A DNA stretch of 64,000 bases from Ancylostoma caninum (lineage: Eukaryota > Nematoda > Chromadorea > Rhabditida > Ancylostomatidae), in NCBI GenBank assembly GCA_037903475.1, contig JBAJFG010000262.1, forward strand, positions 186,001-250,000. The letters are read 5' to 3'. Positions within the stretch are counted from its first letter, which is position 1; each line of letters starts with the position of its first letter. Below, one piece after another: positions 10,883 through 21,577 of the stretch. The translations under genes and the position numbers were made by a program. The notes beneath the pieces were generated by a model. The model was not told where the DNA came from and ran no database searches. It saw only the letters and a list, made by a program, of their open reading frames with translations.

Positions 10883-11580
10883 ATGGGATCGAATGGGGGC
10901 CCAAAACTACGGATGTAAGTGATGAATTGAGAAATGTGATTGTTTTATTCATCAGTATCGTACTTTGTAATATCTACACATTTTCAGTACTTTGCGAGGA
11001 ACGCAGGGAGCGAATCTGGGTGATCGCGAGCATTTGGCCGAACTTAGCCATCGTGGACGTGGACGACGACCACAGTAAAAACCGGGATAGTTGTTAATCC
11101 GGAAGAATCAGGGTATTCAATAGTATATCAATACATGTTAGTCCGATTATGGTGGTAAGAACCCGGTAATTTAGCTTCTTCATGAGCCTCGGACGATGAG
11201 CGCGGCGCGGCACTTAACCATCTTACAGAGCAGAGGATTTCTTACAGAAGTGATTTATTCAATGCTCTTCAGCTGGCACTGTGAGCACGTTTCATGCCTT
11301 TAATGTGTGCAAATGATCTGATCTACTTGAACTTATCTAATTCCAGAAGAGATGTCCGTGCCTACGGGCACGATCATCAAAGGCAGGAGTGGACGCCTAG
11401 TAGTGTAAGTACTTGCTTTCGTCAGTGCCTATTGCTTGTCAACTTCATCAATTACAAGTCCGTTTTCAGGGGAAATCGAAGAGGGCCATGGTGCCGGTAC
11501 AGGACAAGGAAAACGAAGGCCCATCTAAGAGAATTGCTGCACAACTCGACTTTGAGACTCCAGGTCCCAGTGGCATCTAG
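10883..11580 (+). CDS. Small four-exon gene, unknown protein (about 95 aa)
   Basis: I do not recognise the protein. Four exons fit together with matching phases: 10,883-10,914 (ATG GGA TCG), 10,988-11,074, 11,347-11,404 and 11,470-11,580 (TAG). Donors are GTAAGT, GTAAAA and GTAAGT; acceptors are TTTTCAG, ATTCCAG and TTTTCAG, all typical of nematodes. The product is hydrophilic and basic to mixed, with GRGRRPQ in the middle and a tail reading KENEGPSKR ... DFETPGPSGI. There is no signal peptide or membrane segment. The frame also stays open upstream of the chosen ATG back to a possible acceptor (TTTCCAG) near 10,826, so the N-terminus could be longer. AATAAA occurs at about 11,865. Three consecutive in-phase junctions make a real gene likely. 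Confidence 0.6.
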
Positions 11581-12128
11581 ATATCTGAACACATCTATAT
11601 TATTGCGTTTCACAAGTATGTCTACATGTCTCACTGCTCAGGACTTCCTTCCTTATGCCTAATTTCTGTATTTACGTTATTGTTTGCTCCTCATTCACAA
11701 GATTCGGTGGAGAGATTAAGATTAGCCAAAGTCTCTCTCGACGCCAAAGAAGTCTATTTAGTTGTGTTTCTGACTCGTTATTATTACTTAATTGGGATCG
11801 CTGAATTCCACGTCGTTTTCATGCTGAAGTTTCCAATTTTTGTGAACATGCTACTGCCAGAGCATAATAAAACCTGAAGGATTGCATTGTCTACAACAAG
11901 AGGTGACGGTATGACGGCCACAATCATTGAAATTGGGAGAAAAAATAAGAAAATGCTCGTAAAGCATCATATTAATGGGCAACCAGAAACATCCGTGTGG
12001 GCGGGCAGCGAAAACCGTGCGAGCGGGCTGCAATGAGCGTGCGAGCGGGACGCGACATGGCTGCCGCCCACTCTACCGGGGCCCGCTCACAGCCATCTCG
12101 CATCCCGCTGGATCGGACTTTTGTCTGA

Positions 12129-12345
12129 GCAGGAAGTGCACCGGGGTGGGCTTTGTCCACAACTGCGACAGCAGTGGTATCGGCAGGCCGAAAGGCTGGT
12201 TCCATCGGAAACAGTAGCGGAACATCAAGATGGAAGGAATCACACCAAATGCATATCAAAAATTACACGAAAATCCTACCGGCCGACGGAAACCACTGTG
12301 GTCGCAGTTGCGGACAAAGTCCACCCTGGTGCACTTCCTGAGCCA
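12129..12345. mobile_element. Fold-back/MITE, family C
   Basis: Arms 12,129-12,195 and 12,280-12,345 are inverted copies beginning AGGAAGTGCACCGGGGTGG and including CTTTGTCCACAACTGCGAC. The middle carries GGAAGGAATCACACCA, which is also seen near 9,135 and 28,365. Part-arms at 8,556-8,610 and 28,290-28,400 are relatives. Confidence 0.65.
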
Positions 12346-12346
12346 A

Positions 12347-12590
12347 AGTCTGCCCGAAACGACGAGTCCGCCCACGCACGCGAGGATCGAGAAGCGGCGC
12401 GGCTGGCACGGATGCTGTTGGCTGCCATATCGTCCACGTCACAGCCAAATCATTGATCAATACCAAGAAGATAACGATGAAACGTGATACGCAGATCAGA
12501 TGACGTGGAGCGCTGGCGATCGTGGCAGCTTCTCGATGCCCGCGTGCGTGGGCGGACTCGTCGTTTTGGACAGACTGTAGAGGGAGCGTC
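12347..12590. mobile_element. Fold-back/MITE, family A, copy 2
   Basis: Ends GTCTGCCCGAAACGACGAG and its inverted partner GTCGTTTTGGACAGACTGT; the interior AACGATGAAACGTGATACGC matches copy 1 at 9.3-9.5 kb. It abuts the family C element on the left and a family B relative on the right. Confidence 0.65.
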
Positions 12591-12750
12591 ATCACGATCG
12601 CTACTCCCGCAGCCTGGAGCGCCGCGGTATCCACGCAGCGCTGGCGAAGCAGCACTAGAAATCCACAGCATGCAACAGCGCCACGTAGCTGGTGCCGCGC
12701 ACCAGGCCGCAGGAGCAGTGATCGTGATTGACGCTTTCTGTAACAGACTA
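12586..12750. mobile_element. Short family B relative
   Basis: Ends TAGAGGGAGCGTCATCACGA and the inverse of ATCGTGATTGACGCTTTCTG, similar to the 9.7-10.3 kb fold-back, with GC-rich arms of about 60 bp. Confidence 0.55.
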
Positions 12751-12855
12751 TAAGTCCCGCCACGGGGCAATATTTGGCTCACCTCCAACATGAAAAGGAA
12801 TATGATGACGTGGCAGGACTTACCTCATCTTGGAGCTCGTCCAACAAGCAAGATT

Positions 12856-13010
12856 AGTGAAACAGACTGTCCGAAACAACCAGTCCGCCCACGTACCTGG
12901 GGATTCAGAGGCGGGCACGCTTGCCAGCACTCCCGTCATCACCTCTAATCTGCATGTCATCTCTCGTTATCTTCACGGTACCGACAAATGATTTGGCTGT
13001 GATGTTGAGT
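12856..13010. mobile_element. Fold-back/MITE, family A, partial copy
   Basis: Begins CAGACTGTCCGAAACAACC and contains ATTTGGCTGTGATGTTGAG-type interior sequence in inverted order; the far terminal repeat is missing. Confidence 0.5.
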
Positions 13011-14884
13011 TACTCTAATGAGTAACTTTGCGTAACTGGCGTCCATGTAAGAAGTAGAAAAAAAGACTTTTCAATTACATAGAACCACACTTTGCATAAA
13101 ATTTGTGGGCAGGTGGTGCTAAGACAGAAATATGCAGGTCCTCAAAAGAAAAAAAAGACTCATAGTTTTCCATTAGTGAGCAAACTGTGCCATAGAAGAG
13201 ATACAATAAGTGCTTGTTCATCATCAATTGCTGAAGATAATAAAAACCGCTGAGGTAATAAAAACACGTAAAGGGAAAAAAACAATTAATAAAAACGTCT
13301 TCAACTCAAAGAATAGAAGAAGTTGTATGAACAAAAGTAAAACCAGATGCACATTGCTTGCTGGTGACCCCAACATCAATAAATTTAAAAGAAATTGCAT
13401 TTCTCCCAACACCACTTAGTGCAATTCTCGACAAAAACCCACAGAATTATAGAAGGTGAATCAGGATCGGGCTCGCACTCTTCAGAAATTCTAGCCTGGA
13501 CCTCACTTTAGAGGATTATTCGATTCGCTGATCACGAAAATCGCACTTATTTCCTATCCTATTTACGTTCTGTAAGGATGTGGTGAGGTCATAGTAAGAA
13601 GCAAAGAGAAAATGTCAAGCCTGGCAAGAAAATGGCAGTCTGATCAGGCGCTTTCCCGCATTTCTGCTCAGAAAGTCCTCGAAATTTCCTCACTAATTGA
13701 TGAAAGGGTTAATGAATGTCATAAACATGAGAATCGTAGACACTTTGTACTGCAACACCACGTACGTTAGCCAGACTGCAGCATCTGGCACTGCCATTAC
13801 TTCGATTTCTTTGTCGAAGATTGCATTTTATTTCACTCTTCTACATTATTCCCCGCGCAAACTCACGAAATTTTCGCTAGGATTGAAAATAAGCGCGATT
13901 TTCGTGATGAGGGATCAAATAACCCTCAAATGAGAGGCCTAAGCTGAAATTTCTAAAGAATGCGAGTCCGATTCTGATTCACCTTCTATAATTCTGTCAA
14001 AAACCCCTCCTTCCGCTCACGATGGCATTCCAACATTATAAATAATATTCTCGATCCTCACCGCATGTTTCCCACCTTTCGGAACTGCGAGGGAATGCTT
14101 CAAACCACGTTTGTTTGCCAGCTTTTCCTAGTTGATGTGCAAAACGTGTTCTCCATCTTCGTTCACAGAAGAAGATGACCTAAGAAAGGGTATGATAAGG
14201 AATTCGAACAGTGAACGCAAGAAACAACAAAAAACAGCTAACAATGACGGAAAAAGTAAGCACAAAGGGAAAAAAAACACCATTGCGCCGCGTGCGATTG
14301 CGCGCCCCACTGCAAAATCGTGCCCCGGCGAAGGCGCGAAAATTGTGACGATTTTTAAATTGTGGTTCTGATTCTTTCTGTTATAGAGAATAGATATAGA
14401 TAAATATAGATTAGATGCCTCAACAGAACTGCAGCACGAAAAAAAAAACGCAGCACAACAGCGAGTGAATATTATGATCATATTCACTCCTAAACACTAC
14501 GTGTAAATAGATCCAAAAATTGGTAAAAACAGTGGGGTTAAATGAGTAGTCGAACTGAACTTCGCGAACAAGAGGCATCACTCATTTGTAAGTTGTGAGG
14601 TCATCATCTCCAACTTTGTCAGATGTCACAACATTAGTGAGCGTTGTTGATAATCTTACAGGTAAACAATGGTTTCGAGGTGATTGCCTCGATTGTCGGA
14701 AACCCAGAAAACCTGAGCAAGAGCCTTTCTACACGAGTACGAGTCTATATTAGCTTCTTCTACATCGCTTCAAGACTCAAAATCACATATGGGGGAAAAT
14801 GCGCTAGATCATGTGATACGACGGCGTTTCTTGAAATGTGATCTGCTCTGTTGGGAGCGTGCGAAATGAATCCCCTATTGTTGG
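13011..14884. other. No gene recognised
   Basis: AT-rich sequence with lysine-rich open frames (13,210-13,419 and 14,132-14,371, +) that look like compositional artefacts. Nothing is supported. Confidence 0.25.
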
Positions 14885-14992
14885 CCTTATCCGCACCGTT
14901 ATCCGGCATTAGAGGCCCGGATAACGGATGGGTCAAAACCCACGGATAACAGTAAAACGGATAACCGGAAACGGACAATCCGCCCATCCCTG
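14885..14992 (-). mobile_element. hAT-like element, one end
   Basis: On the minus strand it begins CAGGGATGGGCGGAT and carries subterminal repeats of the phrase GGATAACGG/CCGTTATCC. The inner limit is approximate. Confidence 0.55.
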
Positions 14993-15000
14993 TAAACCAC

Positions 15001-15850
15001 TGCCGTGTTCATACAATCGCCCTGCTCTACCTCTGAGCAAATTACACAGCCCGGCATCATGCAAAGACGGTCGTAAAAACGATTCCGGACTAGTGTTCGT
15101 TTGAGGTTGTTTGTTGCAAGGGTGACTCCACAAGTGCCACCGTACTACTCATATTCGTCTTCCTCAGGCACTGCTTAATTGCAGTGCTCACCTCATCGGA
15201 AATGAATGGAAAGTAGAATGGTATTTTGTCTAAGGTAGGTTGGTTGCATTCCTGTGGCTTTTGTTTGTTGTGGCGCATGTGGGGATATGCGACTTTGTAC
15301 CGATTGGAAATAGCAATTCTTTCTGCCAGCTCGGGTGATTCGCTCTTCTCTTCAGCTCCAGCGCAAGCATCGGTTGCGGCTCTGAACACGTTCCGCACTA
15401 ATGATCTTAACTTGTCCTGGGTGCGCTAAGAGATAGTGAACGATATTGTTTCTTTGCTGCGTTTGCGGTACCATGAGGTGGTCTAATGAGTCCTCTGGGG
15501 TATTGTACTTAGATATTGAGAAATGGTGGCCAACCGCCCTCAGGTTTTTCCCGTGTGATTTTTATATGCTCTGATTGTATTTTTGACAACTTAAACCACT
15601 TACTCATTTCCTCTTGTGTCGATGAAACGATGAAGCAGTCGTCTATATAGCGACAATAGAATGGTTGTCGAAATTGAAGTATCGGAGTTTCGACTTAGAC
15701 ATGAAGAAAATAGCCAGGACAGGTGCCAGCCGTTGTCCCATCGTTAAGCTTCTGAGTTGGGCGTAATAGTTACCGGACCATCTAAACACGGAACAGATAG
15801 AATTCCTGGCACGCCCCCGAATCCCCTTGTATTTGAACATCTCTTTATCG
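15001..15850 (-). pseudogene. PLE reverse transcriptase C-terminal part and connector
   Basis: Minus-strand frames read LTMGQRLAPVLAIFFMS, then after a frame change YCRYIDDCFIVSSTQEEM (15,632-15,658 encodes the catalytic RYIDD of PLE RT), and ITREKPEGGWPPFLNI. Further on come ISDEVSTAIKQCLRK and, in another frame, NNLKRTLVRNRFYDRLC, the same connector as in the copy at 0.6-1.3 kb. RT copies the RNA into DNA at the nicked target. At least two frameshifts and several stops are present. The coding ends where the hAT-like element is joined (14,993-15,000). Confidence 0.6.
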
Positions 15851-16699
15851 ATATTGTTACGACATGTTAGTCACAAGTATGAAAAATTTTTATAAGCGGA
15901 TTGTTTGACTGTTGCTAACTTCGACGACTTGCGAAATCACTTCCTGTCACCCTTTTCATTATGAATATACATGCTGCGTCTTTCAAAGTCACTTCCTTGG
16001 CTTCTGATCAGCTTTCAAATTTTTGTTCGCAAGTATTTTTGTGGAACTACTCTAGGACGAAAAATTGTGTCATTTCAGAAGATAGGTTCCATCTTCGGGC
16101 CACTAGAGCGGAGAAAGCTGGAAACATTGGTGAAGTGTTTGTGGGACATTTGGCTAGTAAATGCAGCAAACACCGTTTGTTTGGGAAATTCTATTCAGGT
16201 GGAGCCTTGAGATGAACCTGGATAACGATAATCGGGGAGCTGTAGCAAAAGCAGATAGAAGTAAAATTAACCTGCGTGAGCGGCAAGGTTTGACCACAAC
16301 AATTCAATTATGTTTTGGTATTTAGGGCAGCACGACAGGGTGAAACTGCTCGGTAAGCGAATTTGTCCAAGTTTGACCCTCAAAAATGAATGCCAGTTTT
16401 TCACTAATTTTTACCAAACTACGCTGCTTAAGCCAATGGAGCAGGAATGCAAATCCACCTGCCAAACAGAGTACTGGCCAGAACTTGCTCTATTTGATCA
16501 CATTCCTTGCATTGTGTAACTTTTATTTGCAAATTTGGCGATTAACGAGAAGAAGAACTTGTGCTAATTTTCATCCACAATATTCAGGTCGTACGTCCCT
16601 TTTATATTTCTCCATACATTAGATATTATTATAGTATTAATAATATCTTAATATTATTCTTGATATTTGTAGAAGGTGGTGCCTTGTAGTATCTGTACA

Positions 16700-16806
16700 T
16701 TTATTCGTTATCCGTTAACAGGTATCCGTTATCTGGTCATTTTTGGTCTATCCGTTATCCGCACCATTATCCGGGCCGTGAAAAATCTCGTATCCGCTCA
16801 TCCCTG
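16700..16806 (+). mobile_element. hAT-like element, other end
   Basis: Carries TATCCGTTATCC repeats and ends ATCCGCTCATCCCTG; its reverse complement CAGGGATGAGCGGAT matches the other end at 14 of 15 bases. Confidence 0.55.
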
Positions 16807-17120
16807 GTGGTTTCCTCGATCGCCCGCGAGAAGTGGGAGGTGAGCACATTGCCAAAACAGCGCGCCCACTGTGTGCTCGAGTAAAAGAACATTTAGAGCC
16901 GAAAGCGAAATCTCGTCCATCTATTGCATTGGGTACCCACCGCCTAAACTGTCACGACGGAGACGATTTTGGAATAAAGGTTACGATTCTGGCCTACGAG
17001 TCACAAATATCGGCCCGCAAAACTTTAGAAGCACTTTGGATAAACTTCAAGACTCCTAAAATGAACCGCAAAGAGGAATGCACTTCTATCACTAGCACAG
17101 TAACTCAGATTCTCTTTTGA
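16807..17120 (+). pseudogene. PLE GIY-YIG domain, degenerate
   Basis: Translation from 16,833 gives GGEHIAKTARPLCARVKEHL, then ALGTHRLNCHDGDDFGIKV, ARKTLEALWINFKTPKMNRK and a TGA at 17,118-17,120. This aligns along its length with the GIY-YIG domain of the copy at 0.6-1.3 kb. The tyrosine of YIG is replaced (HIA), and the preceding cysteine-rich part is degraded, so the domain is unlikely to be active. Confidence 0.6.
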
Positions 17121-17304
17121 TCTGTGATCGGTCTCCAACAGCGCTTTTACTGACTCTATAGCGGTCGTGTCCTCCATCAGCACCTGTGGATCGTGGTGAA
17201 GGTACGGCATTACATCCTTTCCAATTGGTTATGCTATTACGAGTGTGGTCAAGGATTTGTGTGAAGTCGAAAAGGCGTTTGACCAGTTAGATTGCTCGCT
17301 GTTG

Positions 17305-17350
17305 ACCTTTCAGGCTCTGAAGAGGGCGATTTCGGCGAAACGCGTCAGCC
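17305..17350 (+). ncRNA. Hammerhead-like stem motif at PLE 3' end
   Basis: CTGAAGA (17,317-17,323), a weak stem and GAAAC (17,337-17,341), in the same sense and at a similar distance from the stop codon as in the first PLE copy. The stem is poorer here. Ribozyme identity is unproven. Confidence 0.3.
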
Positions 17351-17400
17351 TAAAGACCTCTAACAACCTCGTGTCAGCTCAACAAAGCTACGCCAAATAT

Positions 17401-19150
17401 GTTACAATATAGTTTTTTATAATTTCCATTTCTCCTTTCTTATCCATTTCAATGAATTAATTCCCACAAATCGTACTACTTGTTGGCAAAAGCCACAAAT
17501 TTGTCTGATCCAACGATGGTCGTTGTCGTTAACTACAAGCTAAATCAGTAAAAGGTGCATTCATCTTCCCTCCTCATAATCACCATTGAAAAGAGAATCG
17601 ATTTCAGAGGAGGACGCTTGCAGGGAGATAATCGTGTTGCCATTCTTTTTCAGAGGACAGCACTCGAAACTTCGCTGAGTTTTACTGGTACAACGAATTG
17701 CTCGTTGTTTTATTCGGGATGCCATTAAGCAGATCAATACTTGATTTTCTTCTACCAAATCATAGATTGGAACTTTTTTTAAAGGAACATTTGCCATCAC
17801 TTCAAACATTCATTCATCAAGTTCAGTTAAGGATGAAATTCGTACAAGTTGAGGACGCACACAGCTTTGTTCTTATTTCTGTCGAAGTTGCAACCAATGT
17901 CATTGGCCAGCAATTTGATCATTTTTCCGTTTTTATTCCAATCTCTCGGCAGCTGCAATTAGATCTACATTATCATTGTCATAGAAGAAAGGAACCTATA
18001 GGCTTATGGCATACTTCGGCGCAGGTCAAAACAAGATGGTACAAGTTCTCATACAACACATTTTGCAAAGTACTGGTAGAGGAGCAGTTGTACGAAAATA
18101 ATTGGAATTAAATGGTCTTGATAACTGTGTCGCTGTGAAGTATGACATAGGCATAACAATGGCAACTGCTTGGCAAGACAATAACATTTTACTGTTATAG
18201 CTAGCTAGAACAAATGCTCACGTAATTTTTTATTTTACACCCTAGTTCTTTGCCAGCATCCAGGAGAAAATCGTAATCATTTGTGTATCCTTTCTCCTTT
18301 TTTCTGGAACACATATTTGTAGTATTCCTACTGTCGATATGAAAATATGAAAACTGTAAATCGTGGGTCTAGTATTTCCAAAGAAGGACCATACCCAGTG
18401 AATCCAAGTTTAAGATGGTACTGACTCCCTGTGTCACCACCGGTCCGTATTAAATGGCCAGAAAAGTTTTCATTGCCGCAGTTGTAGGGCTATAACAAGG
18501 TTGTTTACATCATTGAAGCATGGCTAGACATGCTATGAGATTGTTAAGCTAGAGTCAAGATCACAGAAGGAAGTGAGGAGAAGGCCATTAGTTACCGTAC
18601 AACGTTTGCTCTACTATTTCTCTGCCAAGAACACGTGCTTTATCGTAACATGTATGTGGTCCTCAAAATTGTTGCTCAAGTCTATGAAAATACTCCGTTG
18701 TTGACAACTGATACAATCGAATAGTTGTGTAGCTAACCAATTTCTAACAGACAGCGATGTTATCGAACAAGGCATAGTCAAGCAGAGAGCATGAGACGGT
18801 TGCAGAAAAATAAGCAAACAAGCGTTCAGTAACTCGCAGGCCTTTGTAGTGTTATAAGCTATAATTTTTACTCTTGTTGCAAATCTAATGAAATGCAGAG
18901 ATGGCTTGAAAATTTCTTAGAACAAACCAAGGGTTTGCCTGTGAGTCCCGCATTCTTCATAATGAGCCAATATAGATATGCGCGATGACCTTTGTTCATC
19001 TGGTCACAGCCATCAAACACTTTTTCGATACTTGGAGTTGTGTTTGCTGACGTAGGGAGAATGCAGACAACCTGTGAAGAACTCGCCTGAGAGAACCAAT
19101 GGTGGAAAGTGGGTAATTTCAAGATGTAACAGCTTTATCTCCATTACCTA
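17401..19150. other. No gene recognised
   Basis: Open frames at 17,698-18,111 (+, 137 codons) and 18,868-19,122 (-) have no motif I can name and no fixed splice structure. Confidence 0.25.
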
Positions 19151-19159
19151 ATTAGAGTC

Positions 19160-19900
19160 TGGAGGAGCCTAAGAAGTGTGGAAGTCCGGCGGAAGCCGTC
19201 CGGCTACAGCCGGACTTCCTGACTTCTAATTCTCGCTTCGCTCGCATTACCTCATCCTAGTGACCACGGCGATATATGTAAATTAACAATTCTCGTGATC
19301 TAAAATCAACGGAAAATTGCAGTAACCTGCGCCTTGGTTCAGCTGCAGCATTTCGTTGATTGACATAATTGAGACTATGAGCTTTAATATCGTGCTTACA
19401 AAATAGGAATAGAACGTTTATGCAATTGTGCCCGAACCATAACAATTTCGATTTTCAGCGTTATATCATAAATAAAAACGACTTGACCACGTGAGGACCT
19501 GTGTTGCTGCTTATACAAAGGACCATGTAGAAGCTCTTTATAATGAACATAATAAGAGTTAACCTCCAAACCGTTTAGGAGCCACACTGCTTCGCAGAAA
19601 ATCACTGCCATCCGCGAAGCTGCGCTTCGTGAGGATGACAGTGATTTTCTCGAGTTCAGCCCGGAGGTAGCGTGGCACACGGGGTCTGAGTCAGAGCGCC
19701 GCCAACCATAAAAAATAGCTCCCCTAAAACAACTAAAAATAAAAAAAAAACACCAATACGATTAGTAAGCGCAGTATTTATAGCACCAGAATTTCTATCC
19801 CAATAAACGGCGCTCTGGCTCGTGGTTCTTTTTTCAGACCTTACCTAGCCCGGAGGTAACGTGGCACACGGGGTAAGAGCCAGAGCCGAGCCAGTGACTC
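19160..19900. repeat. Cluster of hairpins and a small inverted-repeat element
   Basis: GGAAGTCCGGC pairs with GCCGGACTTCC near 19,178-19,216; AGAAAATCACTGCCATCC pairs with the sequence ending at about 19,635; and GAGTCAGAGCGCCG (about 19,689) pairs with CGGCGCTCTGGCTC (about 19,821), bounding a 135-bp element. The phrase CCCGGAGGTAGCGTGGCACA occurs beside it twice (about 19,660 and, with one change, 19,853). Confidence 0.6.
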
Positions 19901-21473
19901 AGTATGTCATGATCATGATTTTATGAGATCCATACTTACCCCAAGCAGCAAGCCAAAGAGCAGAATCATTGTGATGATAGCTCCTGTATTTTCTGCTTTC
20001 CTTTTATACTGGAAGATACCGTTAGTACCCCTAGTAGAACGGATGTGTATTGATGACACGATTTGTACTAATCCCAATCCAACGCTATTTCAAAAGTTTT
20101 GAGCCGGTTAGCAGTTTTGAGAACACATTCGGATTAGAGTTTTAATATAGATATCACTTAATTCTGGGTACGGTATTTCTCGTTGTTGCCTCTTTTCACT
20201 TCGAATCTTCCATGTGTCTTGAATAATTTTTGTGTAAGAAAACGTTTATTCTGGATGGAAGACTTCATTGCACTTTTGATGTAGGTCCCACTTGCTTACT
20301 CCTGCTTAAACAATTTTTCAGGGTTGAACTGTCACATTTTAATCCTTGATATCTTAGTGTAACGGAGCGTCTACGTGTTGTAACTGTCACGTCGACTCAT
20401 ATGTGAACTCACTTTTTTGACGACTCTAACCTTATTTTGCTGTGACCACCTACTGTTCGTGTCCCTGCACTGCTTTCGTCTAAATTTGCTTCTTCACGCT
20501 TTTGACAACCCTCTTCGCTTTCTGAAGCAACTCAGGATTTGCCTTAACATTATACACCACTGCATCCTCTGATGAAAGAGCTCGAATGGAAGTCGAGGAA
20601 TTTTAACAAAAATTCGGGTAGTTATCAAAGGAGTTAGAAATTCACAAGGTGAAGCTTGGAATCCTTCAGATTAACAATAGAGTTCCTTGGTCAATCTCTA
20701 GAATTTTACAGATAATTCTAGAAATTCATAGAAATCTTTCGAAATTTCTTGAACTTCAATGGAATCTTGGATTATTTTACGTGTCAGTGTTATTGTGAGC
20801 AATTTGTTGTTTCTGGAAGGGGTTGGGAAAGATGTTTTTCGAAAATTCAGATTTGAGATTAAAGAGGGGCTGGTAACGGAAGCCTATACGAAGAATGCTT
20901 CGCAGAGAAAATTTTCGTGCTTGGCGTTTTGACAGAATAGACTCCTGTCGATCTCTACTGCTTTAACCCAACCTTAGACTTCAATTTTTTTATCAATTTC
21001 ATTCGCTTCAAACCGGTCCCAGACGTTTTTCCTAGTCTCAAGAGCTTTACCTCTGCCTCAGATGTTTTAAGCTGGATAGGGTGCTTTAAGAAGCTGAAAT
21101 AAGACTTTGGCTGATCTTCACCTCATTTTCTAGATACTAACCGGGGAAGGATACTAGGGGGTCCGACAACTGGTGACGAAATGTACACTATCATATGGAG
21201 TTTATGATGCTGGTCTCAAATCCGTTTTCCTTATCTGCTGCGCAGCTCTCTGTGAAGACTTACATAGCATAATTTTGGCTTGTCTAGACTGGCCAAATCT
21301 GACTTTTGAGACATATTCTCTTGAAAATATGCGCGAAAACTATTCCCTACCTGTCAACTAATTAAAATTAATTAATGGCTACAAAGCTTTGTTAGATCCA
21401 AACATGTTCCTACGTTCTTTTAGCACAATACATACACAAGCCAGATTCTGGTTGCCTTGGGCAAACTGGAATA
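19901..21473. other. No gene recognised
   Basis: AT-rich DNA without a supported feature. Confidence 0.25.
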
Positions 21474-21577
21474 ATGCCCCGTAACTCTTCAGAGAGGGCT
21501 CAGCAGCAAAAACGGAAAACTGATGTGACGTATACATTTCGTCACGAGTTGCCGGATCCCCGTAGTATCCTTAACTG
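21474..21577 (+). CDS. Candidate first coding exon, unknown protein
   Basis: ATG at 21,474 opens 34 codons plus two bases, reading MPRNSSERAQQQKRK then FRHELPDPRSILN, and ends at a strong donor (CTG|GTAAGT). Composition is coding-like and basic. I could not identify the following exon within 2 kb, so this is a partial model; it could also be a chance open frame. Confidence 0.3.

Larger units (their letters stand above)
14885..17400. mobile_element. Penelope-like element split by a hAT-like element and inverted
   Basis: The PLE 5' portion (RT end plus connector) lies on the minus strand at 15,001-15,850, and its 3' portion (GIY-YIG and tail) on the plus strand at 16,807-17,400. Each portion stops exactly at an end of a hAT-like element: 14,992 and 16,806. 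The junction octamers are TAAACCAC (14,993-15,000; GTGGTTTA on the minus strand) and GTGGTTTC (16,807-16,814), i.e. a target duplication matching at 7 of 8 bases. The layout is explained by insertion of the hAT-like element into the PLE, followed by inversion of a segment with one break inside the hAT-like element. Confidence 0.6.

Noticed and set aside
14132..14371. Lysine-rich 79-codon frame
   Set aside because: It results from A-rich sequence; no splice or start support.
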